A DNA stretch of 64,000 nt from Nocardioides sp. WS12 (GTDB lineage Bacteria; Actinomycetota; Actinomycetes; Propionibacteriales; Nocardioidaceae). The DNA lies in contig NZ_CP053928.1 of assembly GCF_014108865.1 (NCBI RefSeq), positions 1 to 64,000 on the forward strand. The letters run 5' to 3'. This document shows positions 24,533 through 32,694 of the stretch, one piece after another; the first letter of the stretch is position 1, and every line of letters begins with the position of its first letter. The notes beneath the pieces were generated by a model. The model saw nothing but the letters and a program-made list of their open reading frames with translations. It had not been told where the DNA came from and did no database searches. The position numbers and the translations under genes were made by a program.

Positions 24533-25018
24533 TCAGGCGTGGACGTGCTCACCCGGGCCGTGCACCTTCATCCCGGCCGGGTCGTCGAGGTTCCACGACA
24601 TCTCGAACGTGCGCCGGTAGCCGGTGTGCTGGATGCGCCAGCCGTCCGCGGTGCGCACGTAGCGGTCGGTGTAGAACGCGCCGCCCTCGAGCGCGAACCG
24701 GAACTTGTCGACGATCACCTTGTCGTGGAGGTACCAGCGCCCCGAGGCGGCGTCGGGGTCCTCGGGGTCGATGTCGATCTCGGGGTGGTGCGCCTGGTGC
24801 ATGGTCAGCACGCCCTCGCCCATGTTGGCGCGCATGTAGTCGACGAGTTGGACCGGGTCCTCGAAGACGAGGCCGTTGTAGTCCGCCGTCGCGTCGGCCG
24901 CGAAGCAGGAGGCGAAGTCGTCCCACTGCTTGGTGTCCAGGCACCGCAGGTAGCGGTACTTGAGGCGAGTGATCGCGGCGATGTCGGCGAGGTCGACAGT
25001 GCTGTCGGGGGCGGCCAT
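24533..25018 (-). CDS. SnoaL/NTF2-like protein
   Basis: A 161-residue cone-fold protein. Typical pieces are ITRLKYRYLRCLDTKQWDDFASCFA at the N-terminus, HQAHHPEIDIDPED in the middle and VRTADGWRIQHTGYRRTFE near the end. The family covers ketosteroid isomerases, polyketide cyclases and dehydratases. The pattern Tyr, Asp and His-rich pocket fits SnoaL_4 members. The start is uncertain: a GTG at 25054 would add 12 residues. No operon partner is obvious. Confidence 0.75.
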   Translation of the reverse strand: MAAPDSTVDLADIAAITRLKYRYLRCLDTKQWDDFASCFAADATADYNGLVFEDPVQLVDYMRANMGEGVLTMHQAHHPEIDIDPEDPDAASGRWYLHDKVIVDKFRFALEGGAFYTDRYVRTADGWRIQHTGYRRTFEMSWNLDDPAGMKVHGPGEHVHA

Positions 25019-25031
25019 GGCGGGGACTGTA

Positions 25032-25105
25032 GTGCTGATCACAGCACCTGACACCGGCTCGTAACCACTGAGCAGGATTTCAGAAACCTCACTGGATCAC
25101 AGTGA
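25032..25105. promoter_or_regulatory. Two palindromes between divergent genes
   Basis: GTGCTGATCACAGCAC (25032-25047) and TCACTGGATCACAGTGA (25089-25105) are both inverted repeats with 6-bp arms, and both contain GATCACAG. The second ends four bases before the small-protein start. They may be operators for one regulator acting on both flanking genes. Confidence 0.4.
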
Positions 25106-25109
25106 AGAC

Positions 25110-25349
25110 ATGAAGAAGACGACCTCCCCTGAGACCCAGACCGCGGTTCGTCACCTCGAGTCGGTCGATGCCCCATCGGGCACCCTGACCGACGCCGAGG
25201 CCGCTGCGGCCAACGCCATCGCTCGACGGGCGGCCCTCCGCGACCGCCACGCCCAGCGCCTCACCACCTTGATGGAGCAGCGCCGCGACCTGCGCGGCGT
25301 CCACCAGCTCGCGGACTTCGTGGACGACGCGATCCGCTGGACCGCCTGA
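25110..25349 (+). CDS. Small hypothetical protein, charged and helical
   Basis: A 79-residue protein of unknown function. It is rich in Ala, Arg, Asp and Thr and probably all-helical (TDAEAAAANAIARRAALRDRH, then LTTLMEQRRDLRGVHQLADF). No hydrophobic segment or Cys is present. The ribosome site is weak. The compact codon use matches its neighbours, which supports a real gene, but the call rests on that and on the gap in other features. Confidence 0.5.
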   Translation: MKKTTSPETQTAVRHLESVDAPSGTLTDAEAAAANAIARRAALRDRHAQRLTTLMEQRRDLRGVHQLADFVDDAIRWTA

Positions 25350-25367
25350 CCCTGTTCGCCGCGTAGG

Positions 25368-26993
25368 TCAGCGGCGTCGGCGCGCGGTGCCGAACATGCC
25401 CCGCGCGATCTCGGCGGCAGCGGTTCGCATGAACTGCTTGAACGCCGACGACTTCACGACGTCGCTGACCACGCCACCGTCGTCCTTCTTGCGGACGCCG
25501 GATCCGCTCGACTTCGGGCCCGACTTCTCCTTGGCCGCTGCGGCCTTCTCCTGCGCCTCGGCCTCGGCCTGGGCGCCCTCCTCGAGCTTCTTCGCAAGGA
25601 TCTCGCGGGCCGACTCGCGGTCGACGACCGTCGCGTACGTCGCAAAGCGCGGGCTGGCCTTGACGGTCGCTTCCATCGACTCGGTGGCGCTGGGCGCCAT
25701 CAGCGACTCGGGCGCGCGCAGCCGGGTCCAGGCCACGGGCGTCGGTGCACCGCGCTCGCCCATCACGGTCACGATCGCCTCGCCGGTGCCGAGTGTCGTC
25801 AGCACCTCGCCGAGGTCGTCGTACTCGCTGTTGGGGTAGGTGTTGACGGTCGCCTTGAGCGCCTTGGCGTCGTTCGGGGTGTGGGCACGCAGCGCGTGCT
25901 GGATCCGCGAACCGAGCTGGGCGAGCACTTCGTCGGGTACGTCGGTGGGGCTCTGCGTCACGAAGAAGACACCCACGCCCTTGGAACGGATCAGGCGCAC
26001 CGTCTGGGCGATCTGGTCCAGGAAGGGCCTGGACGCGTCGCGGAACAACAGGTGCGCCTCGTCGAAGAAGAACACCAGCTTCGGCTTGTCGACGTCGCCG
26101 ACCTCGGGCAGGTCGTGGAACAGGTCCGCGAGCAGCCACATCAGGAAGGTCGAGAAGATCGCCGGCCGCTCCTGGAGGTTCGGCAGCTCGACCAGGCTGA
26201 TCAGGCCGCGCTCGTCGCCCGCCATCTGCAGCAGGTCTGCGGAGTTGAACTCGGGCTCCCCGAAGAACGCCTCGGCACCCTGGTCGGCGAACGTGATCAG
26301 CTCGCGCAGGATGACACCGGCCGTGGCAGCGGACAGACCGCCGAGCTCCTTGAGCTCCGGCTTGCCCTCGTCGCTGGTCAGGTGCTGGACGACGGCGCGC
26401 AGGTCGGCGAGGTCGAGCAGCGGCAGGCCGGCCTTGTCGGCGTAGTGGAAGACCAGCCCGAGGCTGGACTCCTGGGTGTCGTTGAGGCCGAGGATCCGGC
26501 TGAGCAGGATCGGGCCGAACGACGAGATGGTGACCCGGATCGGGATGCCGATGCCCTGGCCGCCGAGCGCGTAGTACTCCACCGGGAACCCGGTCGCGGT
26601 CCACGCCTGGCCGACCGAGGTGGTGCGGGCGATCAGCTTCTCGTTCGACACACCCGGGGTGGCCAGGCCGGAGAGGTCGCCCTTGATGTCGGCGGCGAAG
26701 ACCGGGACGCCGGCCGCGCTGAGCTGCTCGGCCATCAACTGGAGGGTCTTCGTCTTGCCCGTACCGGTCGCGCCGGCCACCAGGCCGTGCCGGTTGAGCA
26801 TGGAGAGCGGGATCCGGATGGTGCTGCCCGTCAGCCCGTCGGGGCCGGTCATCAGACCACCCAGCTCCAGCGCCGCACCCTCGAAGGCGTATCCCGGGGC
26901 GATGGCCGCCTCGAGGGCGCTGGTCGCTGCCGGCGGTGCCTCGGGGGCGGCGGGGGCGGGCGTCTCGACAGCGGGCGTCGGCTCCTGAGTCAT
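25368..26993 (-). CDS. HerA-like / DUF853 (YjgR type) ATPase
   Basis: A 541-residue protein. Walker A is GATGTGKTKT near residue 80 and Walker B is KLVFFFDEAH near residue 300. Other family blocks are PVFAADIKGDLSGLA, SLVELPNLQERPAIFS and VGVFFVTQSPTDVPDEVLAQLGSRI. YjgR/DUF853 proteins are FtsK/HerA-superfamily hexameric ATPases of unclear role, possibly DNA- or protein-pumping. The C-terminal tail is Lys/Ala/Glu rich. The ATG starts MTQEPTPAVE, after which comes a Pro/Ala-rich linker; the longer frame upstream is unlikely. Confidence 0.9.
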   Translation of the reverse strand: MTQEPTPAVETPAPAAPEAPPAATSALEAAIAPGYAFEGAALELGGLMTGPDGLTGSTIRIPLSMLNRHGLVAGATGTGKTKTLQLMAEQLSAAGVPVFAADIKGDLSGLATPGVSNEKLIARTTSVGQAWTATGFPVEYYALGGQGIGIPIRVTISSFGPILLSRILGLNDTQESSLGLVFHYADKAGLPLLDLADLRAVVQHLTSDEGKPELKELGGLSAATAGVILRELITFADQGAEAFFGEPEFNSADLLQMAGDERGLISLVELPNLQERPAIFSTFLMWLLADLFHDLPEVGDVDKPKLVFFFDEAHLLFRDASRPFLDQIAQTVRLIRSKGVGVFFVTQSPTDVPDEVLAQLGSRIQHALRAHTPNDAKALKATVNTYPNSEYDDLGEVLTTLGTGEAIVTVMGERGAPTPVAWTRLRAPESLMAPSATESMEATVKASPRFATYATVVDRESAREILAKKLEEGAQAEAEAQEKAAAAKEKSGPKSSGSGVRKKDDGGVVSDVVKSSAFKQFMRTAAAEIARGMFGTARRRR

Positions 26994-27062
26994 GGCCTGA
27001 ACTCTAGTGGCGAAGTGGGACGAACCGCGGCGACCGAGGCGCGGCACCTAGACTCGCCAGCA

Positions 27063-27359
27063 GTGATCTTCAAGCGCGTGGGCGTCGGGCGTCCCTATCC
27101 CGACCATGGGCTCACCTCCCGGGGATGGGCTGCTGTGCCCCCACGCCAGGTCCGCCTCGACGAGCTCGTCACCACCAAGGAGACGCTGCAACTCTCCTCG
27201 TTGCTCGACGACGACTCGACTTTCTACGGTGACTTGTTCGCCCACGTGGTGTTGTGGAGGGATGAGTTCTATCTGGAAGACGGGTTGCACCGTGCCCTGC
27301 GCGCCGCCCTACAACAGCGCAACGTGCTGCACGCCCGCGTCGTCCGGATGGAGGGCTGA
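27063..27359 (+). CDS. Conserved small actinobacterial protein (relatives often labelled VapB-like)
   Basis: A 98-residue protein from a GTG start. The sequence pattern (IFKRVGVGRPYPDHG, PRQVRLDELVTTK, DDSTFYGDLFAHVV, LEDGLHRALRAALQQR) is strongly conserved in actinobacteria. From memory, database entries call some relatives VapB-family antitoxins, but no toxin gene is adjacent and the protein precedes a LytR_C gene by a few bases. A role with the cell envelope gene next door is more plausible than toxin control. The function is unknown. Confidence 0.75.
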   Translation: MIFKRVGVGRPYPDHGLTSRGWAAVPPRQVRLDELVTTKETLQLSSLLDDDSTFYGDLFAHVVLWRDEFYLEDGLHRALRAALQQRNVLHARVVRMEG

Positions 27360-27365
27360 CGCGTG

Positions 27366-27902
27366 ATGCTCGACGCGCGCGCGAGCAGCCGCTCCGCCAT
27401 CACCCTGGTCGTCCTGGGCGTGATCTTCCTGGCCGGCCTGACCTGGGCGTGGTCCCGCGTCACCGAACCGTTCCCTGAACGCGCCGAGGCGGCTCCCTGC
27501 ACCAGCACGCTGATCCGGGAGGGCGAGGACCTCGCGCCGCCGCAGGTCCTCGTGACCGTCCTGAACGCCGGCGGCAGCAACGGGCTCGCGAGCAGCACCA
27601 TGGCCAAGCTCGCCGGATTCGGCTTCGTCGCCGGCAAGACCGGCAACGCCCCGAACGGCACCGCCCCGCTGGCCGCCCAGGTGTGGGCGAGCGACCCCAA
27701 CGACCCGGCGGCGATGCTGCTGGCGTCGTACCTCGGCAAGAACGTGGAGATCGTCGACCAGCCGTCGGGCTACCCCGGGGTCACCATCGTGGTCGGCAAG
27801 AAGTTCAAGGGGGTCCGCAAGGGACACCCGACGATCACCGCGCAGAGCGACAGCTACGTCTGTACGCCGCCGCTGAGCACCGAGCCCGAACCAGTCGTCT
27901 GA
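27366..27902 (+). CDS. Membrane-anchored LytR C-terminal domain protein
   Basis: A 178-residue protein. A short cytoplasmic start is followed by a membrane helix at about residues 12-30 (AITLVVLGVIFLAGLTWAW). The outer domain is a LytR_C fold: VLVTVLNAGGSNGLASSTMAKLAGFGF, then YLGKNVEIVDQPSGYPGVTIVVG. LytR_C domains accompany LytR-CpsA-Psr enzymes that attach glycopolymers to peptidoglycan. This protein lacks the catalytic LCP domain. A GTG three bases earlier is equally possible and sits closer to the ribosome site GGAGGG. It is linked to the small gene upstream. Confidence 0.85.
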   Translation: MLDARASSRSAITLVVLGVIFLAGLTWAWSRVTEPFPERAEAAPCTSTLIREGEDLAPPQVLVTVLNAGGSNGLASSTMAKLAGFGFVAGKTGNAPNGTAPLAAQVWASDPNDPAAMLLASYLGKNVEIVDQPSGYPGVTIVVGKKFKGVRKGHPTITAQSDSYVCTPPLSTEPEPVV

Positions 27903-27926
27903 GTCGTCGCCTGAATCGTCGGCTGA

Positions 27927-29456
27927 CTAGCGCCGGGTCGGCGGGTTGTCCTCGCCCAGCCACTGCGCGAGCCGCCCTCCGGAGCTGACTTGGCGGAGCC
28001 GCTGCTCGGTGGCTTCGCGCAGCTTGCGCGGCGTCACGACGATCATGTCGTCGCCATGGCGCAGGACGGTACGACGCTCCGGCACCTTGGCCTCGCCGTC
28101 ACGGACGATCATCGACACGCTCGCCCCCGTGGGCAGGCGCAGTTCGCCGACCTCCACCCCGTGGAGCTGCGACTTGGGACTGATGGTGACCTGCAGCAGG
28201 TCGGCCGCGACCCGGTCGAGCGGGGCCGCCTCCACTTCGATCCCCCGCGGCTCCGAACGTCGCGCCACCTTCAGCACCCGCGCCGCGAGCGGCAGGGTCG
28301 GGCCCGTGAGCAACGTGTAGACGATGACCATCACGAAGACGATGTCGAACAGACGGGTCGCTCCGTCGACGCCTTCGGCGAGCGGGATGGTCGTGAGCAC
28401 GATCGGGACCGCGCCCCGCAGCCCGGCCCACGACATGAAGCCGAGCTCGTTCACAGGCGTGCGTTCGCCGAACGGTCGGAGGACGGCGGCGCTCACTGCC
28501 ACCGACACCGGGCGCGCCACGAAGGTCAGGATCAGGCCGGCCACGATGGCGAGGCCGACGACATTCCACGTCAACCGGTCCGGCGACAGCAGCAGCCCGA
28601 GCATCACGAACAGCCCGATCTGGGCGATCCAGGCCAGTCCTTCGACGAAGGATCGCGTGGTGACCCGGTGGGGCAGGTCGGCGTTGCCGAGGGCCAGCGC
28701 GGCGACGTACACGGCAGCGAAGCCGCTGGCATGCACGGCCGCAGCGGCGCCGTACGCGACGAGGGTGAGGCAGAGGATCGCGATCGGATAGAGACCGGAC
28801 GACGGAAGCGCTGCGCGGCGCATGATCCAGGCACCGCCGAAACCGGCGGCCAGGCCGAAGGCCACGCCGGCGATCAGCTCGTAGATCACGATGCCGGTGC
28901 TGCCGAGGAGGCCGTGCTCGGCGAAGGCGCCCGACGAGACGAGGGTGACGATCACGACCGTCGGCGCGTCGTTGAGACCGGACTCCGCCTCGAGCGTGCC
29001 GGTGATCCGCTTCGGCAACGGCACCACGCGCAGCACCGAGAACACGGCCGCAGCATCGGTGGGCGAGCAGACCGCGCCGAGCAGGACCGCCAGCTCCCAC
29101 GGCAGGCCGAGCAGGTAGTGCCCACCGGCCGCCACGATCCCGATCGAGACGACGACGCCGAGCGTTGCGAGGGACAGCCCCATCCGCATCGCTGGTCGAG
29201 CGTCACGCCAGTTCGTCGTGAGGCCACCCTCGGCGAGGATGATCGCCAGCGCGGCGAAGCCGAGTGCGTGGGCGAGCTGGGCGTCTTCGAACCCGATGCC
29301 CGCTCCGCCCTCGCCGAGGGCGACACCCATCAGCAGGTAGACCAGGAGGCTCGGCAGGCCCACGCCCGATGACAATCGGACGGCGAGGACGGCCAGCAGC
29401 GTCACCCCGGCACCCACCAGGACGAACGTGTCGAGCTGATGGACATCGAACGTCAA
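27927..29456 (-). CDS. Potassium/proton antiporter, CPA1 type with regulatory C-terminal domain
   Basis: A 509-residue protein. About twelve membrane helices cover residues 10-390, with the Na/H-exchanger core VCSPTDAAAVFSVLR (ion-binding Asp) and LEAESGLNDAPTVVIV. The C-terminal 110 residues are soluble and resemble TrkA_C (RCK-C) with LHGVEVGELRLPTGASVSMI and GDDMIVVTPRKL. This layout matches NhaP2/CvrA-type antiporters, which exchange K+ or Na+ for H+ and regulate cell volume and pH. It is transcribed away from the flavoprotein gene at 29537. Confidence 0.92.
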   Translation of the reverse strand: MTFDVHQLDTFVLVGAGVTLLAVLAVRLSSGVGLPSLLVYLLMGVALGEGGAGIGFEDAQLAHALGFAALAIILAEGGLTTNWRDARPAMRMGLSLATLGVVVSIGIVAAGGHYLLGLPWELAVLLGAVCSPTDAAAVFSVLRVVPLPKRITGTLEAESGLNDAPTVVIVTLVSSGAFAEHGLLGSTGIVIYELIAGVAFGLAAGFGGAWIMRRAALPSSGLYPIAILCLTLVAYGAAAAVHASGFAAVYVAALALGNADLPHRVTTRSFVEGLAWIAQIGLFVMLGLLLSPDRLTWNVVGLAIVAGLILTFVARPVSVAVSAAVLRPFGERTPVNELGFMSWAGLRGAVPIVLTTIPLAEGVDGATRLFDIVFVMVIVYTLLTGPTLPLAARVLKVARRSEPRGIEVEAAPLDRVAADLLQVTISPKSQLHGVEVGELRLPTGASVSMIVRDGEAKVPERRTVLRHGDDMIVVTPRKLREATEQRLRQVSSGGRLAQWLGEDNPPTRR

Positions 29457-29512
29457 GAGGGCACCTCAGGGTCACTCGGCTCTCGTCGGGTGGCGGGACC
29501 GTAGTCTATCGG

Positions 29513-29526
29513 TAGAACGTGTTCTA
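29513..29526. promoter_or_regulatory. KstR-type operator box
   Basis: TAGAACGTGTTCTA is a perfect palindrome that matches the mycobacterial KstR consensus TnnAACnnGTTnnA. KstR represses cholesterol and steroid catabolism genes. It ends 10 bp before the ATG of the flavoprotein gene. A possible -10 (TAGATT, 29525-29530) overlaps it and would place the transcript start at or near the ATG, suggesting a leaderless message. Confidence 0.82.
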
Positions 29527-29536
29527 GATTAGGTCC

Positions 29537-31009
29537 ATGACGACTGCCCTCCCTGCCGGACTCGCCCTTCCCGAGACGGTCTCCGCCGACCAGTTGACCC
29601 CGGACACCGAGTCCTTCGACGTCGTGGTCGTGGGCTTCGGCATCGCCGGCGGGTGCGCGGCTCTCGAAGCCGCCCGCGACGGGGCCCGGGTGCTCCTGCT
29701 CGAGCGGGCTGCCGTGCACGGCGGCACGTCCTCGATGTCGGGCGGCCACTTCTACCTCGGCGGCGGTACGGCGGTGCAGCAGGCGACCGGACACGAGGAC
29801 CCGGTCGAGGAGATGGTGCGCTACCTGATGGCGAGCACCAAGGACCCCGACGAACAGAAGATCCGCGCGTACTGCGAGGGATCGGTCGCGCACTTCGACT
29901 GGCTCGAGGCGCTCGGCTTCGAGTTCGAACGCTCCTTCTTCCCCGGCAAGGCGGTCATCCAGCCCGGCACCCAGGGCCTGATGTTCACGGGCAACGAGAA
30001 GGTCTGGCCCTTCCGCGACGACATCAAGCCGGCACCGCGCGGCCACAAGGTCCCGGTGCCCGGCGACACCGAAGGCACCCGGATCGTGATGGACCTGCTC
30101 CGCGACCAGGTCGAGAAGGCCGGCGTCGAGGTCCGCTACGAGACCGGCGCGACCAACCTCGTCGTCGACGGCGACCGCGTGGTCGGGCTGGCCTGGAAGT
30201 CGTTCGAGAAGACCGGCGTGGTCCGTGCCGGCGGCGTGGTCATCGCGGCCGGTGGCTTCGTGAACAACCAGGACATGGTCGACCACTACACGCCGGCGCT
30301 GAAGTCCGCGACGTTCACCCTCGGGTCGACGTACGACGACGGGCTGGCGATCCGGTTGGGCGAGTCCGTGGGCGCGGCCCTCGAGAACATGGACGAACCG
30401 TTCATCACCGCGCCGTTCTACCCGCCGTCCGACCTGGTCAAGGGAGTGATCGTGAACCGGGACGGCCAGCGGTTCGTGGCCGAGGACAGCTACCACGCGC
30501 GGACGTCGTACGAGGTGCTGCGGCAGCCCGGCGGGGTCGCGTTCCTGATTGTCGACAGCGACCACTACGAGGAGCAGCGGATGTCGCTCGCTCCCTTGAA
30601 GGACGGCTTCGAGACCATCGAGGAGATGGAGTCCGGACTCGGCCTCCCCGAGGGCTCGCTCGTGGCCACGATGACCAGTTACAACAAGCACGCCGCAGCC
30701 GGCGAGGACCCGGAACTGCACAAGCACCCCGACTGGCTCGCCCCGCAGACCACCGCACCGTGGGCCGTCCTGGAGCTGAGCCTGGGTGTCGCCTACTACG
30801 CCGGCTTCACCCTCGGCGGCATGGCCACCACCGTCGACGGAGAGGTACGACGCCCCGACGGTTCGGTCATCCCCGGCCTGTACGCCGCCGGCGCCTGCGC
30901 CTCCAACATCGCCCAGGACGGTGCCGGCTACTGCTCGGGCACCCAGCTCGGAGAGGGTTCGTTCTTCGGGCGCCGCGCGGGTCTCCACGCGTCTCGCTAC
31001 GCTCGCTGA
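29537..31009 (+). CDS. FAD-dependent dehydrogenase, 3-ketosteroid dehydrogenase / fumarate reductase flavoprotein family
   Basis: A 490-residue flavoprotein. The FAD Rossmann motif is VVVVGFGIAGGCAALEA near residue 30, with RVLLLERAAVHGGTSSMSGG after it. Other family blocks are VNNQDMVDHY, IVNRDGQRFVAED and the C-terminal YAAGACASNIAQDGAGYCSG. The size and motifs fit the KstD/fumarate reductase family, which introduces or reduces double bonds in steroids or related ketones. The perfect KstR box at its promoter supports a steroid substrate; this is inference. The aminotransferase follows two bases later. Confidence 0.88.
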   Translation: MTTALPAGLALPETVSADQLTPDTESFDVVVVGFGIAGGCAALEAARDGARVLLLERAAVHGGTSSMSGGHFYLGGGTAVQQATGHEDPVEEMVRYLMASTKDPDEQKIRAYCEGSVAHFDWLEALGFEFERSFFPGKAVIQPGTQGLMFTGNEKVWPFRDDIKPAPRGHKVPVPGDTEGTRIVMDLLRDQVEKAGVEVRYETGATNLVVDGDRVVGLAWKSFEKTGVVRAGGVVIAAGGFVNNQDMVDHYTPALKSATFTLGSTYDDGLAIRLGESVGAALENMDEPFITAPFYPPSDLVKGVIVNRDGQRFVAEDSYHARTSYEVLRQPGGVAFLIVDSDHYEEQRMSLAPLKDGFETIEEMESGLGLPEGSLVATMTSYNKHAAAGEDPELHKHPDWLAPQTTAPWAVLELSLGVAYYAGFTLGGMATTVDGEVRRPDGSVIPGLYAAGACASNIAQDGAGYCSGTQLGEGSFFGRRAGLHASRYAR

Positions 31010-31010
31010 T

Positions 31011-32198
31011 GTGACCAGCAGGTACGCCGCAGCGGCGCGGGCGAACGTGCCGCCGTTCCATGTCATGGACCTGCTGGCGGGGGCGGCGGAGCGGCAGCGC
31101 ACCCATAGCGACCTGGTCAATCTCGTCGCCGGCCAGCCCAGCACGGGGGCGCCGGCGCCGGTCAACGCCGAGGCGATCCGGTTGCTCAGCACGGGCGACC
31201 CGCTCGGCTACACGACTTCGACGGGCATTCCCGAACTCCGCACGGCGATCGCCGGCCACTACCGCCGCTCGTACGCGCTGGAGATCAGCCCGGTCGACGT
31301 CATCGTCACCACGGGCTCGAGCGGCGGCTTCCTGCTCGCGTTCCTCGCCGCCTTCGACGCGGGCGACCGCGTGGCCATCGCACGGCCCGGCTACCCCTGC
31401 TACCGCAATGTCCTCAGTGCGCTGGGTTGCGAGCTGGTCGAGATCCCGACCGGCCCGGCGACCCGCTTCCAGCCAACCGTCGAGCAATTGGCCCAGGCGC
31501 ATGCCCACACCCCGTTCGCCGGGCTCGTCGTGGCGAGTCCCGCGAACCCGACGGGCACGATGTTGCTGCCCGAGGAACTGGCGGCGATCGCGGCCTGGTG
31601 CGACACGACCGGCGTCCAGCTGGTCTCCGACGAGATCTACCACGGCATCGAGTACGCCGACGGCCCTGGCAGCACCGACAGCCTCGCGAGCTCGGCCTGG
31701 CAGACCTCGCGTGAAGCCGTGGTCTTCGGGTCGTTCTCGAAGTACTTCTCGATGACGGGCTGGCGGCTCGGCTGGATGCTGGCCCCCGAGCGACTGCGCC
31801 GGCCGGTCGACGTACTCACGGGCAACTTCAGCATCTGCCCGCCCGTCCTGGCCCAGCACGCCGCGCTGGCGGCGTTCGACGATGCGTCGTACGCGGAGCT
31901 CAACGCGCACGTCGGTCGGTATGCCCACAACCGCGGCCTGTTGCTCGACGGCCTGCGCCGACTCGGCATCACCGAACTCGCCCCGGCCGACGGCGCGTTC
32001 TACGCCTACGCCGACGTCCGGCACCTGACGAACGACTCGATGGCCTACGCCCGCGACCTGCTCGCCCGCACCGGAGTCGCGGTCGCCACCGGCATCGACT
32101 TCGACACGGTCGACGGAGGCAAGTTCCTCCGCTTCAGCTTTGCCGGTACGACGGCCGACATCGTCACCGCGCTCGACCGCCTCGACGGACACCTCTGA
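31011..32198 (+). CDS. Pyridoxal phosphate aminotransferase, class I/II
   Basis: A 395-residue fold type I aminotransferase. Landmarks are TTGSSGGFLLAFLAAFD, VVASPANPTGTMLLPEEL (the N-P-T-G loop), SDEIYHGIEY (Asp and Tyr touching the cofactor) and SFSKYFSMTGWRLGW with the PLP Lys. The C-terminal Arg for the substrate carboxylate lies in GGKFLRFSFAG. It moves an amino group between an amino acid and a keto acid. The GTG starts one base after the upstream TGA, so it is probably cotranscribed with the flavoprotein gene, although a steroid link is not obvious. Confidence 0.92.
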   Translation: MTSRYAAAARANVPPFHVMDLLAGAAERQRTHSDLVNLVAGQPSTGAPAPVNAEAIRLLSTGDPLGYTTSTGIPELRTAIAGHYRRSYALEISPVDVIVTTGSSGGFLLAFLAAFDAGDRVAIARPGYPCYRNVLSALGCELVEIPTGPATRFQPTVEQLAQAHAHTPFAGLVVASPANPTGTMLLPEELAAIAAWCDTTGVQLVSDEIYHGIEYADGPGSTDSLASSAWQTSREAVVFGSFSKYFSMTGWRLGWMLAPERLRRPVDVLTGNFSICPPVLAQHAALAAFDDASYAELNAHVGRYAHNRGLLLDGLRRLGITELAPADGAFYAYADVRHLTNDSMAYARDLLARTGVAVATGIDFDTVDGGKFLRFSFAGTTADIVTALDRLDGHL

Positions 32199-32242
32199 AA
32201 CAACAGGTTTGAAGGCGTCGATCCGGGGAAGGGGCGCGTTTC

Positions 32243-32692
32243 ATGTACGGCGACACGGAACTCATCCGACGCCGCGTCTCGTCGTTGCGCGACCAGGGCG
32301 CGGAGGTGCGGGCCATGGCCGACGAACTGGTGGCGCGGGTCGAAGGCCTCGGCTGGACCGGCCGCGCGGCCGACGCGATGACCGAACGCGTCTCTGACCG
32401 CGCGCGCCATCTGCGCACAGCCGCCGACGGCCACGTGGCCGCAGCGGACGCCCTTGCCTCGCATGCCGAAGCCGTGGACGTGGCCACCGACGACATCGCG
32501 AACGTCGAGGCCCGGGTGACCGCGATGGTTGCCGACGCACAGGGCCGGATCGCGGCGATCACCGCTGCCAACGAGGACGGCCGTCCCGCGGTCACCCCCG
32601 ATCCCACCGACGAGATCCTGGCCGCGTTCGTGGCCCCGCCACGCGGACACCGCGACTGGCTCGACGTCGACGTCCCCGGACTGGAGCGCTGA
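32243..32692 (+). CDS. WXG100-like helical protein, possible type VII secretion target
   Basis: A 149-residue protein with a helix-turn-helix layout like ESAT-6/WXG100 proteins: the turn sits in GLGWTGRAADAMTERV (W-T-G in place of W-x-G), between long Ala-rich helices. A C-terminal extension of about 45 residues follows, ending DWLDVDVPGLER. It is longer than a classical 100-residue WXG100 protein. It begins a three-gene unit; the next start lies two bases after its stop. No ESX core gene (EccC or EccD) is in the window. Confidence 0.62.
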   Translation: MYGDTELIRRRVSSLRDQGAEVRAMADELVARVEGLGWTGRAADAMTERVSDRARHLRTAADGHVAAADALASHAEAVDVATDDIANVEARVTAMVADAQGRIAAITAANEDGRPAVTPDPTDEILAAFVAPPRGHRDWLDVDVPGLER

Positions 32693-32694
32693 TC

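Noticed and set aside
27063..27359. VapB antitoxin of a toxin-antitoxin pair
   Set aside because: Related proteins carry this label, but no PIN-domain toxin gene lies beside it and the downstream partner is a LytR_C envelope protein.
29513..29526. LexA/SOS box
   Set aside because: Actinobacterial LexA sites have GAAC-N4-GTTC spacing; this site has GAAC-N2-GTTC, which fits KstR instead.
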